The translations under genes were made by a program, and so were the position numbers. The notes under the pieces are model-generated. The model saw only the letters and a list, made by a program, of their open reading frames with translations. It ran no database searches and was not told where the DNA came from. DNA of 64,000 nucleotides, taken from NCBI GenBank assembly GCA_965227335.1, contig CBDDFV010000009.1, positions 310,001-374,000 of the forward strand, written 5' to 3'. Shown piece by piece: positions 32,165-39,842 of the stretch (positions within the stretch are counted from its first letter, which is position 1; the number at the start of each line of letters is the position of its first letter). This DNA comes from CBDDFV01 sp965227335 (GTDB lineage Bacteria > Planctomycetota > Phycisphaerae > Phycisphaerales > SM1A02).

Positions 32165-32662
32165 AGCGGACGCGGCGCCGTTGCGGTCGTTCGACGTGCG
32201 GCCGCGGAATTCGCCGGGGGTCTCGAGCGTCGCGCCGTTGAGCACCTGACCGACGTAGAGGCCGTGCCCGGTGTCGAGATCGACGTGGCGTACAAGCTGG
32301 CATTCGAGATAGGACTGGGTGCGGGCGACGATGGGGGATCCGTTCGGCGCCGCGCCGGAGACGTGGGCGACGAACGGGTCGTCGATGCCGCCGCCGTCCT
32401 GGGCGAGTTTCCGAGGCCAGAAGGGATCGCCGTCGGGGAGTCGACAGAGGGCGAAGTGTCGGCTGTCGCGGATGAGGGGCTCGACATCGTGCCCAAGGCA
32501 GAGGGCCACGGTGAGCATCGGCGGGTTGTCGCAGCAGGGCTGAACCCACCGGACGAGCGCGCCGCCGGAGCGTTCATTATGGGACGCGGTCAGGAGGTAG
32601 GCGCGGCCGGGGTGGGGGCCGACGACATCCTGGAAGAGGTTCTCGAGGGGGGGCGTGGACAT
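32144..32662 (-). CDS. Flavin reductase-like FMN-binding domain protein
   Basis: A 172-residue protein with the flavin reductase-like split-barrel pattern: RAYLLTASHNERSGGALVRWVQPCCDNPPMLTVALCLGHDVEPLIRDSRHFALCRL, then IVARTQSYLECQLVRHVDLDTGHGLYVGQVLNG. These segments correspond to the FMN-binding strand (normally VTS...G..N.....S.P..V.v.i), the Phe/Leu.VN.L helix region and the V...GDH.i..G.V strand. It probably reduces or binds FMN. The C-terminal tail (RTSNDRNGAASASHRDSA) is disordered. The 3' end overlaps the convergent GT4 gene. Confidence 0.78.
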   Translation of the reverse strand: MSTPPLENLFQDVVGPHPGRAYLLTASHNERSGGALVRWVQPCCDNPPMLTVALCLGHDVEPLIRDSRHFALCRLPDGDPFWPRKLAQDGGGIDDPFVAHVSGAAPNGSPIVARTQSYLECQLVRHVDLDTGHGLYVGQVLNGATLETPGEFRGRTSNDRNGAASASHRDSA

Positions 32663-32973
32663 GCGGGCGTCGACCTCGTGGGGGGCGGCGGACCGCGCAC
32701 GCCGCGCGGCTTGTCCGGTGTCGGCGTCTCGGGAGCCGCGGATCAGTCGGCCCGACGATTTCGGTTCACGAGCCGATCGCCAAGTCCGCCTGTGACGATG
32801 GGTTATCGAACCCCGCGCGACCACGGTGGGGCCGCAGGACCGAAAAACTGGAGAATGGTGTTGCGTTGTGCAGCGTTGTGGGGTAGTTTTCGCCTGTCCT
32901 CCTCGTGGGGGGGCCGACGGGACGCCCTTCGGGGGGTCTTGACCTCGACCGTTTTCTCTTGGGGCCGAGATGC
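32663..32973. other. 311-bp divergent intergenic region before mraZ
   Basis: Non-coding region between the divergent flavin reductase and mraZ genes. It holds two G-runs containing TGGGG (near 32878 and 32905) and an AT-richer stretch (GGTAGTTTTCGCC near 32883). MraZ proteins bind repeated TGGGN boxes in their own promoter, but the boxes here are not regularly spaced, so an operator is only possible. No gene is seen. Confidence 0.4.
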
Positions 32974-33438
32974 GTGCTGTTCACGGGCGAATACGAGCAC
33001 ACGATCGACGACAAGCATCGCGTTGCGGTGCCCCGCGAGATCCGCAACCGGCTGGATCCGGAGCGACATGGATCGTCGTTCTACCTCTCGCCGGGTCCGA
33101 ACGGGGCGGTGTGGATCTGGCCGGAGAAGACCTTCGAGCGCATGGCGGGAGCGCTGGAGGAGACGTTCCTGCCGGACGAGGACACGATGGAGTTCGAGGA
33201 GCTCATGTTCTCCCAGTCGCAGCTGGTGGCGATGGACAAGACCGGACGGATCCGGATTCCCGATCGTCTGCTGGCCATGGGGGGGCTCGAGGATTCGGTG
33301 GTCATCCTCGGGGTCAAGGATCACCTCGAACTGCGTTCGCCGGCCGAATGGAATCAGCAGCGCGAACAGAAGCTGGCTCGTCAGCGGGAAATCATGCTTC
33401 GGGCGCGTCGGGCGCTCGAGGAGCGGACGAAGTCATGA
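32974..33438 (+). CDS. mraZ: Transcriptional regulator MraZ
   Basis: A 154-residue protein with two SpoVT-AbrB-like swapped-hairpin repeats: FTGEYEHTIDDKHRVAVPREIR (residues 3-24) and LVAMDKTGRIRIPDRLLAM (about 82-100), each with the DxxGR/DxKxR turn. It forms ring oligomers and represses the division/cell-wall (dcw) operon in other bacteria. Length matches E. coli (152). The start is GTG at 32974, giving the family N-terminus; an ATG at 32970 is out of frame. Normally rsmH and fts genes follow; here 0.9 kb without recognisable genes does, so mraZ is an orphan. Confidence 0.9.
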   Translation: MLFTGEYEHTIDDKHRVAVPREIRNRLDPERHGSSFYLSPGPNGAVWIWPEKTFERMAGALEETFLPDEDTMEFEELMFSQSQLVAMDKTGRIRIPDRLLAMGGLEDSVVILGVKDHLELRSPAEWNQQREQKLARQREIMLRARRALEERTKS

Positions 33439-33598
33439 CCGCAGTCACGGACCGAATCGTCATCACGCGAGCACGGATCGCTCGTTCGGGCGCACGGATC
33501 GCGCCCGGCTCGATGTCGACGGTCACGACTTCGTCCGCCTCACGACGGCACATTGATCGCGAGCGTCCGTGTGGTGCGCGGCGTCTCGGCGGTCACCA

Positions 33599-33647
33599 GG
33601 ACTTGAACAGGGATGGTTCGAGTCCGCGGGCATCGCGTCGCCCGCGG
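33599..33647. repeat. Two adjacent hairpins downstream of mraZ
   Basis: Hairpin A is GGACTTGAAC (33599-33608) / GTTCGAGTCC (33616-33625), nine Watson-Crick pairs and one G-T around a 7-nt loop. Hairpin B is CCGCGGGC (33624-33631) / GCCCGCGG (33640-33647), a perfect 8 bp with an 8-nt loop. They share two bases, so only one forms fully at a time, or both breathe at the junction. TTTTT follows 15 nt later (33663-33667). Possible terminator/attenuator or structured RNA. Confidence 0.5.
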
Positions 33648-33968
33648 CGGCCACGGAAGGCCTTTTTCCCTTCAACCCGAGACACCTCCGCTCGCCACGG
33701 TCGGCGCGCCGGATGCGTCTCAGAATCCCGGATGGTGCGGGCGGGAGGTCGGTCAGGGACGATCGACACCCGCGTGAGTGACGGCGAGGTCGGAGCCGCC
33801 GTCATTCGACGGCCGCCGCCGGGATGTCCTCGCCCGCGCGACCGCGACTGATCGCTTCAACCACTCGCTCTCGGCGACCGCCGGGCCCGAGCCTTCAATC
33901 CGACCATCTTTCCCAGACTCGCCGCACGCCCACCACCGTGCGTCGAGTTTTTCTCGTCATGAACAGGC

Positions 33969-34064
33969 TCAAGGCGCCGCGCACTCGCCAAACACGGCGA
34001 GCAGCAGCGCGAGGTCGGCCGGACCGACTTCGCCATCCCCATTGAGATCGCTGGGGCAGTCATC
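33969..34064 (-). pseudogene. Dockerin-like C-terminal fragment (gene remnant)
   Basis: On the minus strand the frame reads DDCPSDLNGDGEVGPADLA then LLLAVFGECAAP and stops. This is one complete planctomycete dockerin EF-hand repeat (DLNGDGxVxxADLAxLLxxFGxC). The frame continues upstream for only some 22 more codons before a stop, without a start codon or recognisable domain, so it looks like the surviving tail of a decayed secreted-protein gene. Similar repeats close the intact gene at 34379-35347 on the other strand. Confidence 0.65.
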
Positions 34065-34378
34065 CTGAGGTCTCGGTCCCGTCTCCGAGAAAGAGGAGCA
34101 GCGTGCGGCGGAGATCAGTCGCGGCGTTGCTCTCGGGGTTCAGCTTTTTCCGTCTTGCCGTTGCGCCCTCGCCGGCGGTTTCCGTATCTCGATCTGCACC
34201 CGGATGTGAACGCGAGTTCATGACCGGGGGGACAAGCCGACCGACCTCGGGTCGGACGCCCACGAATCTGCCCGCTCTTCTGCAGTCCAGGGAACGCCCT
34301 TCGGGCCGGGGCGGTCGGTGTGTCCACGCCTGACTGATCCACTCCATCCACCGATCTCAGAGAGAAAAGGAAATCGCC

Positions 34379-35347
34379 ATGCTTCGCACCATCACCACTT
34401 CGACGTTCGCCGCCTCGTTCATCTGCACCGCCGCGCTCGCCGGCGGCGGCGCCCAGATCTTCTCCGACAACGCCGCCGACGCCGACGGCCTCGCTGGCGT
34501 CGTCAACGCCTACCGCGACGCCCTGGGCCAGCTCAACGCTCCGAACGCGGGCTCGGTCGGCACGACCGGCGAAGGCCGGCGTCAGATCGACTGGGACGCC
34601 GCGCCGACGGCGGTCTCCGCCCCGAACGACTTCCCCGGCGACTTCTTCAACTTCTGCGCCTTTCCGCGGGCTCGCGGCGTCGTCTTCACGACGGACGGCT
34701 ACGCCTTCCAGCTCTCCTCGACCGCGCAGGAGCAGAGCGACAACGGCACGACCGTTGAGTTCGGCAACGTGGCCTCCGGCCTCGACAACATCTTCGCGAC
34801 GTTCAGCCCCGAACGTCTCTTCACGCCGCTCGGCAGCAACCAGCTCGAAGTGAGCTTCAAGGTGCCCGGCAAGGATCTCGACGCCCTCGCCACGGGGTTC
34901 GGCGCCGTCTTCACTGACGTCGACCTCGCGGACACCACGAGCATGGAGTTCTACGACTACGCGGGGAACTCGCTCGGCCTCTGGTACGTGGAAGCGGGCG
35001 CCGGCTGGGCGAACGACGAAACGCTCTCCTTCCTCGGCGTCAAGTGGGACGAGCCGATCGTCGCGCGGGTCGTGATCACCGCCGGCACCAAGCCGATCGA
35101 CCAGGGCGATGAGGATCTCGGCGACGACCTCGTCGTGATGGACGATTTCATCTTCGGCGAGCCGGTCCCGGCCAACCCGGTCGCGGGCGACGCCGATCTC
35201 AACGGCCTGATCAACGCCGCCGACCTCGCGAGCCTGCTCGCCCAGTGGGGTACGTGCTCCGGCTGCGTCGAAGACATCAACGGCGACGGCTGGGTCGACT
35301 ACCAGGACCTCGCCATCCTCCTCGCGGCGTTCGACACCTGCCCGTGA
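34379..35347 (+). CDS. Secreted protein with C-terminal dockerin-like repeats
   Basis: A 322-residue exported protein: signal peptide MLRTITTSTFAASFICTAALAGG (cleavage near ALA-GG), then a beta-sandwich domain of about 230 residues, then two dockerin repeats (DADLNGLINAADLASLLAQWG and DINGDGWVDYQDLAILLAAFD) with a Cys pair CSGCV between them. The sandwich contains FPRARGVVFTTDGYAFQLSS, NIFATFSPERLFTPLGSNQLEVSF, TGFGAVFTDVDLADTTSMEFYD, typical of a PEP-CTERM-associated extracellular domain in this phylum. GAGAAAAGGAAAT provides the ribosome site. A strong terminator follows. Confidence 0.85.
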   Translation: MLRTITTSTFAASFICTAALAGGGAQIFSDNAADADGLAGVVNAYRDALGQLNAPNAGSVGTTGEGRRQIDWDAAPTAVSAPNDFPGDFFNFCAFPRARGVVFTTDGYAFQLSSTAQEQSDNGTTVEFGNVASGLDNIFATFSPERLFTPLGSNQLEVSFKVPGKDLDALATGFGAVFTDVDLADTTSMEFYDYAGNSLGLWYVEAGAGWANDETLSFLGVKWDEPIVARVVITAGTKPIDQGDEDLGDDLVVMDDFIFGEPVPANPVAGDADLNGLINAADLASLLAQWGTCSGCVEDINGDGWVDYQDLAILLAAFDTCP

Positions 35348-35406
35348 CACCAAGCCCCGGGCGAATCCCGACGGCGGGCCCCGGAATCACCGCGCCCCCC
35401 ACGAAA

Positions 35407-35436
35407 CAGCCGCGACGCTCCCGAGCGTCGCGGCTG
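35407..35436 (+). terminator. Strong hairpin terminator
   Basis: Perfect 13-bp stem CAGCCGCGACGCT / AGCGTCGCGGCTG with CCCG loop, 59 nt after the dockerin gene and 38 nt before the 3' end of the convergent kinase gene. The T-tract is weak (TCGTTCGT). It can serve both converging units. Confidence 0.65.
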
Positions 35437-35474
35437 TCGTTCGTACGATCCGAATGGCGGGCCGCCGTGGCCGG

Positions 35475-37976
35475 TCAGTGGATGGGGACGACGACCTGAC
35501 GGAGCCGTTCCGAGCGACGCGTCTGCAGGACCGCCGCGGCTTCCGACCAGGTTTGCGCGATGTCCGGATCGCCGGCGGCCGCCCACGCGTTCGCGGCGAG
35601 GACGGCGATCTCCACCGTCAGCCGGTGATCGGGGCCGAGGGTGCGCTCCGCCGTCTCGAACAGTCCGTTGATCCGGCGCCCCGCGTCGACGGCCTCCCCG
35701 GCCGCGAGCTGGATGCGAGCCTCCTCCAGTTCGGCGGCGGTGATCTCCCAGTGGCGGGGGTCGAGGATCCGACGTCGCAATTCGAGGCACGCGCGAGCGT
35801 GGGTGCGCGCCCGGTCGAGATCGCCCTGTCGTCGACGCAGTTCGGCCATCACCGCCTCCATCTCGGCGGTCCGGATGTGCCGCGCGGAGATCAGGCGGCG
35901 GAACGACGCCTCCGCTTCGGCGAGCACGGCGGCGGCTTCGTCGATCGCATCGCGTTGCAGGAGGACCTCCCCGAGGACGAGCTTCGCCCGGGCCCCGATG
36001 TACTCCTGGTCTTCCCACCCGGCGCAGCGTTCGACCGCGGCTCGCGCATACTCCTCGGCGAGGGTCAGATCGCCATGGGCGAGGGCGACGAGGGCGAGTC
36101 CGCGGAGCGGGCGACTGACATCCGGATGCGTCGCGCCGAAGTGTCTCCCGAGCGTCTCGGCGCACCGGTGGAAGGAGCCCTCCGCCGCGCCGAGATCATC
36201 GCGGGCCAGACGCACGAGTCCGAGGTCGAGATCCAGCCAGCCGATCGCGAGATCATCGGCCGCATGTTCCGTGAGCAGGATTCGCTCCGCCTGTTCGAGC
36301 ATGAGGAGCGATTCTTCCAGGCGGCCCGCGTGCTCGAAGACGTGGTTCGAGAGGGCGATCAGCGACTTTGCGGTCTCGACATGTTCATCGCCGTACATGG
36401 CGCGGCGAAGCCGGAGCGACTGGCGAAGATGGCCGTCCGCCTTGTCGTACATCGAGTGTCGGCGGTAGACGATCCCGAGCGAGCCGCGCACGGACGCTTC
36501 GACCTCGGGGAAGTGTTCGAGATCGCGGTGTACGCGTCCGGCGGTGTAATCGATGGCGTCGAAGAACGAGAGGTCGTCGCCTTCGGTTTCGGGATCGACG
36601 CCGAAGAGGATCTTCTCGAGGAAGTTGGACATGGCGCGGGCGTTCTGGGTTTCCTTCTCCGCCGCGAGTTGGGCGAGGCTCGCCATCTCCGCCTGGTGCT
36701 CCGCCTCCGCTTCCGCCGCCCGGGCCCGCATGAGGCCGAAGACGAGCGCCAGGACGGCGCCGAGCAGCGCGAACGACGCCACGCCGGCCGCCGCCGTGAG
36801 CGTCCGGTTCCGACGCACGAACAATCGGGTGCGTCGTCGCCAGTGATCGGGCAGCGCGGCGACGGGTTCGTGGCGCAGCCAGCGGGTGATGTCGTTGGCG
36901 AGCGCGCTGGCGGATGCGTACCGCTCCTCCTTGTCGCAGTGGATCGCCTTGTCGATCACCGCCGCGAGTTCCGGATCCACATCGGGATTCACGGTGAGCA
37001 GCGGGGGGGGATCGCTGGTCAGCACGATGTGCATGGCGTCGATGAGGTTGGCGCCCTGAATATCGTGCGGCGGTCGTCCCGCGAGGAGTTCGTACCCGAT
37101 GGCGCCGAGGGCGTGAATATCCGCGCGGGTGTCGATCTCCGCCGCGTTGCCGGCGATCTGTTCCCGCGCCATGTAGGCGAGCGTGCCCGCGATGGCGGAG
37201 AGATCGGCTGAATCGAGGGTGCGCTCCACGTCCCCGTCGAGCGCGCGGGCGACGCCGAAATCCAGCACCCGCGCCCGTCGGTCGGCGCCGACGAGCACGT
37301 TGCCGGGCTTCAGATCCAGGTGGATGACGCCCTGCTGGTGCGCGTGGTGCACGGCGTCGCAGATCGACGCGAGCATCTGCATGCGGGCGTCGATCGGTTC
37401 GTCCGCCATCGCCCGCAACAGCGGCTCGCCATCGATGAGCTCCATGGCGATGAACGGGTGGGCCGGCGCGACATGGCCCGTGTCGTCCCGCGTCTCCGCC
37501 GCGCCCGCCTCGAAGATCTGCGCGATGCCCGGATGCTGCAGGCGGCCGAGCAGTTCGGCCTCGGTCTGAAAGCGACGCGCGGCGGCCGGGCTGAGGCGGG
37601 TCGGATCGATGAGCTTGATCGCAATATCGCGGCGGGGCTGGTCCTGCTGGGCGCGATACACCACGCCCATCCCGCCCCGCCCGATCTCGTCGAGAATCAC
37701 GTATCGACCGACGCGTGTCACGCGGCCGGGCAGGCTGACCGTCCGCCGGTCGCGCCGCTCCACCGCATCGAACGCCGCGCTGAGACTGATGTCGGTCGTC
37801 GGAGCCGAATCATCGGCGACGTCGAGGTCCAGCGCGAGCAGGCGGTTCACCTCGGCGCGGATCGCGGGACGGTCGGGCGGACACTGTTCATCGAGAAACG
37901 CCTCGCGGGCGTCCGGCGGCAACTGGCACGCCGCCTGGAAGATGGACGTCACTTCGGCGTACGTTTCGCTGTTCAT
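35475..37976 (-). CDS. Membrane Ser/Thr protein kinase with TPR repeats
   Basis: An 833-residue PknB-type kinase. The kinase domain spans about residues 90-370: glycine loop EIGRGGMGVVYRA, Lys in IAIKLI, catalytic loop VIHLDLKPGNVLV and DFGVARAL. The catalytic loop is HLD rather than HRD (non-RD), and the usual APE motif reads YMAREQ. One transmembrane helix follows (VASFALLGAVLALVFGLM, about 400-417), then a heptad-rich stretch and extracytoplasmic TPR repeats (about 450-800). An N-terminal segment of 85 residues precedes the kinase. Its ATG overlaps the stop of the ECF sigma gene, so kinase and sigma are probably one signalling unit, as is typical of planctomycetes. Confidence 0.92.
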   Translation of the reverse strand: MNSETYAEVTSIFQAACQLPPDAREAFLDEQCPPDRPAIRAEVNRLLALDLDVADDSAPTTDISLSAAFDAVERRDRRTVSLPGRVTRVGRYVILDEIGRGGMGVVYRAQQDQPRRDIAIKLIDPTRLSPAAARRFQTEAELLGRLQHPGIAQIFEAGAAETRDDTGHVAPAHPFIAMELIDGEPLLRAMADEPIDARMQMLASICDAVHHAHQQGVIHLDLKPGNVLVGADRRARVLDFGVARALDGDVERTLDSADLSAIAGTLAYMAREQIAGNAAEIDTRADIHALGAIGYELLAGRPPHDIQGANLIDAMHIVLTSDPPPLLTVNPDVDPELAAVIDKAIHCDKEERYASASALANDITRWLRHEPVAALPDHWRRRTRLFVRRNRTLTAAAGVASFALLGAVLALVFGLMRARAAEAEAEHQAEMASLAQLAAEKETQNARAMSNFLEKILFGVDPETEGDDLSFFDAIDYTAGRVHRDLEHFPEVEASVRGSLGIVYRRHSMYDKADGHLRQSLRLRRAMYGDEHVETAKSLIALSNHVFEHAGRLEESLLMLEQAERILLTEHAADDLAIGWLDLDLGLVRLARDDLGAAEGSFHRCAETLGRHFGATHPDVSRPLRGLALVALAHGDLTLAEEYARAAVERCAGWEDQEYIGARAKLVLGEVLLQRDAIDEAAAVLAEAEASFRRLISARHIRTAEMEAVMAELRRRQGDLDRARTHARACLELRRRILDPRHWEITAAELEEARIQLAAGEAVDAGRRINGLFETAERTLGPDHRLTVEIAVLAANAWAAAGDPDIAQTWSEAAAVLQTRRSERLRQVVVPIH

Positions 37977-38623
37977 GGTGAAGCGGCCGATGTCGGATCC
38001 GCGGCGTCATCGTCGATCTGCGCCTTCAGAAACGCGCGGGCGGTTCGCCAGTCGAGTTCGACCGTGCGGGGCGAAACGCCGAGCGCGGCGGCGGTCTGGT
38101 CGACGGTCATGCCGGCGAAGAACCGCATCTCCACCACCTGCGCCTGACGCGGCGACAGCGTGGCCAGGCGTTGCAGGGCGGGGTCGAGCTGGATCAGGAC
38201 GTCCGGTTGTTCGTCGGGCGACGCGGGGATTTCGGTCAGGGTGGTGCGTCGCCAGTCGCCGCCTCGTTTCTGCGACTTCCGGCTGCGGGCCTGATCGATG
38301 GCGATCTGTCGCATGACGGTGGCGACGGCGGCGAAGAAGTGGCCGCGTCCGTCGAAGGTCTGCGGTCCGCGGTTGAACATGCGGAGGTAGGCTTCGTGGA
38401 CGAGGGCGGTGGCGCGAAGCGTTTCGGCGCGGGGATGGGTCTGGCGGGCGGCCATCGCCCGGAGTCGCGCGTAGAGCTGGCTCATGAGCTCCGCCTGCGC
38501 ATCGGGATCCTGCTCGCTCGCCGCGCGGGTGATGAGCAGCGTCAGCGCCTGGGGCGCCTCGGCGTTCTCGTCGGGTCCGTCGGTCGGTTCGTTCAGGGGA
38601 GGTCGGGTGGTCATGGGTCCCAC
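37973..38623 (-). CDS. ECF-type sigma factor (planctomycete kinase-associated)
   Basis: A 216-residue RNA polymerase sigma factor. Region 2 includes LYARLRAMAARQTHPRAETLRATALVHEAYLRMF and GHFFAAVATVMRQIAIDQARSRKSQKRGG, which is the planctomycete/acidobacterial TIGR02999-like group. Region 4 is LSPRQAQVVEMRFFAGMTVDQTAAALGVSPRTVELDWRTARAFL. No anti-sigma gene is adjacent; control probably comes through the coupled kinase. The Met four codons in (38614) is an alternative start. TATGAT lies 38 nt upstream (38662-38667). Confidence 0.92.
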   Translation of the reverse strand: MGPMTTRPPLNEPTDGPDENAEAPQALTLLITRAASEQDPDAQAELMSQLYARLRAMAARQTHPRAETLRATALVHEAYLRMFNRGPQTFDGRGHFFAAVATVMRQIAIDQARSRKSQKRGGDWRRTTLTEIPASPDEQPDVLIQLDPALQRLATLSPRQAQVVEMRFFAGMTVDQTAAALGVSPRTVELDWRTARAFLKAQIDDDAADPTSAASP

Positions 38624-38926
38624 CGAAGCGCGCGTGCCAACGCAGGAATCAGCGACCCCTCATCATACCGAGGCGACGGTCGGGCCCCGTACCGTTTGAT
38701 CAGAATGCATGTGAGACCGGATCGACTCGAAGGGCTCGGCCCGCGTGCCGGCCCCGGACGCGTCATCATCGCGTGTGCTCGGCTCCGACTCGAGTGCCAT
38801 GCACGGTCGGCCCGGCGCCGTTTCGCCCTGGCCGCCGACCGCCCGCCGGCAGGCCACGAGACATGTGACGACAACCGCAAAACGCCCGACGCCAATCGCC
38901 GAAGTCTGCGGCGAGCCCGCCTGACC
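38624..38926. other. 303-bp intergenic region between csrA and the sigma gene
   Basis: Both flanking genes are on the minus strand. Near the sigma gene there is a TATGAT hexamer (38662-38667, minus strand) that could be a -10 box; no good -35 partner is seen. The rest shows no gene and no clear hairpin. Confidence 0.4.
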
Positions 38927-39154
38927 TCAGCCGTTCGCTTCGTTCGCCGGACGAATTGCCCCGACGACGCTCGGCTCGTCCGCCGACAGGATCTGATCCG
39001 CGACTTCTCGTCGATGGACGTCGATCTCTCGCGGGAACGCAAAAGCAATCCGCACCCGATCGCCCTTGATCGACGCAATTCGCACGACACCCAGCGGGTT
39101 TGACGGGTCGCCAATGACGACCTCTTCCCCCTCCCGACGCGTAATCACCAGCAT
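38927..39154 (-). CDS. csrA: Carbon storage regulator, RNA-binding protein
   Basis: A 75-residue homodimeric RNA-binding regulator of translation. It starts MLVITRREGEEVVIGDP and continues VVRIASIKGDRVRIAFAFPREIDVHRREVADQI, keeping the RNA-contact residues of the first strand (LVITR) and of PREIxVHR. The loop after VIGD is a few residues longer than in E. coli CsrA (61 residues), with DPSNPLGV. It has an ideal ribosome site AGGAGG 8 nt before the ATG (39163-39168). No flagellar or fliW gene is nearby. Confidence 0.93.
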   Translation of the reverse strand: MLVITRREGEEVVIGDPSNPLGVVRIASIKGDRVRIAFAFPREIDVHRREVADQILSADEPSVVGAIRPANEANG

Positions 39155-39162
39155 GCCAGGGA

Positions 39163-39168
39163 CCTCCT
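39163..39168 (-). promoter_or_regulatory. Ribosome binding site of csrA (possible CsrA self-binding site)
   Basis: AGGAGG spaced 8 nt from the start codon. It contains the GGA core that CsrA recognises, so binding here would block its own translation, as in other bacteria. Confidence 0.55.
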
Positions 39169-39257
39169 GCCCTTGACGTTTCATCCACGCTGTCCGACAC
39201 CCGACCATCCTTCCGGCCGGCGCCGGCCCACGCTCCGTGCGCGGCCCACCACGCGAA

Positions 39258-39285
39258 AGCCTACCCGAAATCCTCGGGAGACCAA
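39258..39285 (-). promoter_or_regulatory. Putative csrA promoter
   Basis: On the minus strand TTGGTC (39280-39285), a 16-nt spacer, and TAGGCT (39258-39263). Transcription from here would give a leader of about 95 nt before the csrA ATG. Confidence 0.4.
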
Positions 39286-39385
39286 GTGAAATGTTTCGGA
39301 TTTTAGGAGATCGTTCGGATTCGCCGTCCGGCCTGGGCCGCCCCTCCGGGACGCCCTCCGTCCCCCTGTCTCGCCGCCGCGCCCG

Positions 39386-39664
39386 CTACTCGATCGCCCG
39401 CACTTCCGTCACCTCCGGCACGTACATCCGCAGGTTGTTCTCGATCCCGGTCTGGAGCGTCATCGTGCTCGATGGGCACCCCACGCACGCCCCGTGGAAA
39501 CGCACCGTCACCACCCCGTCGTCGGTGACCTCCACCAACTCCAGATCGCCGCCGTCGGACTGCACCGCCGGGCGGATCCGATCAATGATCACCGCCACCC
39601 GATCGGTCAGGGACGCGTCCGGATCGTTCAGCACCGCGGCGTGGTCGTCGTCCGTCCCGCTCAT
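39386..39664 (-). CDS. NifU-type Fe-S cluster scaffold (C-terminal domain protein)
   Basis: A 92-residue protein made almost only of the NifU C-terminal domain: DRVAVIIDRIRPAVQSDGGDLELVEV, then VTVRFHGACVGCPSSTMTLQTGIENNLRM, with the CxxC that holds a labile 4Fe-4S cluster. It delivers clusters to apo-proteins, for example the radical-SAM enzymes such as RimO. The Met at 39664 is used because the upstream part of the open frame has no similarity. It is monocistronic and convergent with nothing; an unrelated lipoprotein gene starts divergently at 39843. Confidence 0.9.
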   Translation of the reverse strand: MSGTDDDHAAVLNDPDASLTDRVAVIIDRIRPAVQSDGGDLELVEVTDDGVVTVRFHGACVGCPSSTMTLQTGIENNLRMYVPEVTEVRAIE

Positions 39665-39828
39665 GCCCCGGACTCCCGGCCGCCGCCCTGTCGAAACTGT
39701 GGTTCGAACGTCATCATCGGGCCATTGTACGACGTTCGACCAACGCGCGGCGAGTCCGGTGACGGCCGCCCGGTCCCTTTCCTGCGGATCCGACCTCCCT
39801 CGAGCCGTCGCTTCCGGGCTGTCCTTTC

Positions 39829-39834
39829 TAGACT
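39829..39834 (+). promoter_or_regulatory. -10-like box for a leaderless lipoprotein gene
   Basis: TAGACT ends 8 nt before the ATG at 39843. The same hexamer with the same spacing precedes the GT4 gene at 28417. Confidence 0.4.
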
Positions 39835-39842
39835 GTCTCGTC

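Larger units (their letters stand above)
33439..34378. other. 940-bp gene-poor region after mraZ
   Basis: No convincing gene in either strand. Short open frames exist (for example one starting at 33435 overlapping the mraZ stop), but their Arg/Ser-rich composition is that of random high-GC sequence. The region holds two hairpins (33599-33647), a T-tract at 33663-33667, and a dockerin-like coding remnant on the minus strand (33969-34064). It may include a small RNA or a decayed gene. Confidence 0.55.

Noticed and set aside
33590..33630. T-arm-like sequence (GGTTCGAGTCC and GGACTTGAAC) suggesting a tRNA or tRNA fragment after mraZ
   Set aside because: The flanking five bases do not pair as a T stem in either orientation, and no acceptor or anticodon arm is present. 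The two elements are arms of one hairpin.
33435..33851. Open frame overlapping the mraZ stop, in the position of rsmH
   Set aside because: No methyltransferase motif or other domain; Arg/Ser/Thr-rich random-like composition; much shorter than RsmH.
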